Positions 49,327 through 49,392 of a DNA stretch of 49,392 bases are shown one piece after another. Positions within the stretch are counted from its first letter, which is position 1, and the number at the start of each line of letters is the position of its first letter. Source of the DNA: Hoeflea sp. (lineage in GTDB: Bacteria > Pseudomonadota > Alphaproteobacteria > Rhizobiales > Rhizobiaceae); the NCBI RefSeq assembly GCF_014359905.1, contig NZ_JACIYP010000032.1, positions 1 through 49,392 on the forward strand, written 5' to 3'. The notes beneath the pieces are model-generated. The model did no database searches and was not told where the DNA came from. It saw only the letters and a program-made list of their open reading frames with translations. The translations under genes were made by a program, and so were the position numbers.

Positions 49327-49392
49327 ATGGCGTTCCCCTCACCGCATCGGCAATCTAGATAAACCCGCGAGAGCGCAAATGGTTCCGCTGCA

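Noticed and set aside
1..49392. tRNA, rRNA, CRISPR array, insertion sequence or prophage
   Set aside because: No cloverleaf-like sequences, regular short repeats, transposase motifs or phage structural genes were recognised on either strand.

Overview
The window is GC-rich, densely coded bacterial DNA with almost all genes on the minus strand. Many genes are translationally coupled (ATGA or GTGA overlaps). Five complete ABC importers, many one-component regulators and a fused subunit I/III cytochrome oxidase suggest an alphaproteobacterium, probably Hyphomicrobiales (Rhizobiales)-like. This placement rests on gene content only; there is no rRNA or tRNA. I see no insertion sequence, phage gene or CRISPR array.

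Layout. (1) 260-7550: a LIV-type (HAAT family) ABC importer, an IclR-family regulator and a divergent FAD-linked oxidase; two similar TTTCACTAG sites lie upstream of the importer and of the oxidase. (2) 7634-11646: aminoglycoside-phosphotransferase-like kinase, acyl-CoA dehydrogenase and short-chain dehydrogenase, with a divergent TetR regulator. The set resembles the core of 4-hydroxyacid (levulinate, lva) catabolism. (3) 11711-18082: a family-1 (Ugp/Mal-like) importer with a metallophosphoesterase fused to a degenerate HAD-like domain, and a divergent SorC-type regulator. (4) 18262-27613: a second LIV-type importer flanked by two different proteins of the L-2-amino-thiazoline-4-carboxylate (ATC) hydrolase family, plus a DadA/PuuB-like FAD oxidoreductase, a class V PLP enzyme resembling cysteine desulfurases and an Lrp/AsnC regulator. 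(5) 28210-36823: a glycerol-type importer with two different ATPases and a DUF2160 membrane peptide, ending in a dihydroxyacetone kinase; a divergent LacI regulator faces two near-identical palindromes. (6) 36901-43722: a PhnF-like GntR regulator, a Ugp-like importer, a HAD phosphatase and a GpdQ-like phosphodiesterase. (7) 44149-49326: cytochrome c oxidase II and fused I/III genes, a small membrane protein, 3-methyladenine DNA glycosylase, and two further membrane proteins.

How the parts may work together (inference). Regions 3, 5 and 6 look like a scavenging island for glycerol-like compounds and their phosphodiesters: import, diester cleavage, phosphate removal, and kinase entry of the C3 unit. 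Region 4 is the best candidate for an undescribed system: import of a sulfur amino acid or cyclic cysteine derivative, FAD-dependent oxidation, ring opening by ATC-hydrolase-like proteins, and PLP-dependent sulfur or amine chemistry under Lrp-type control.
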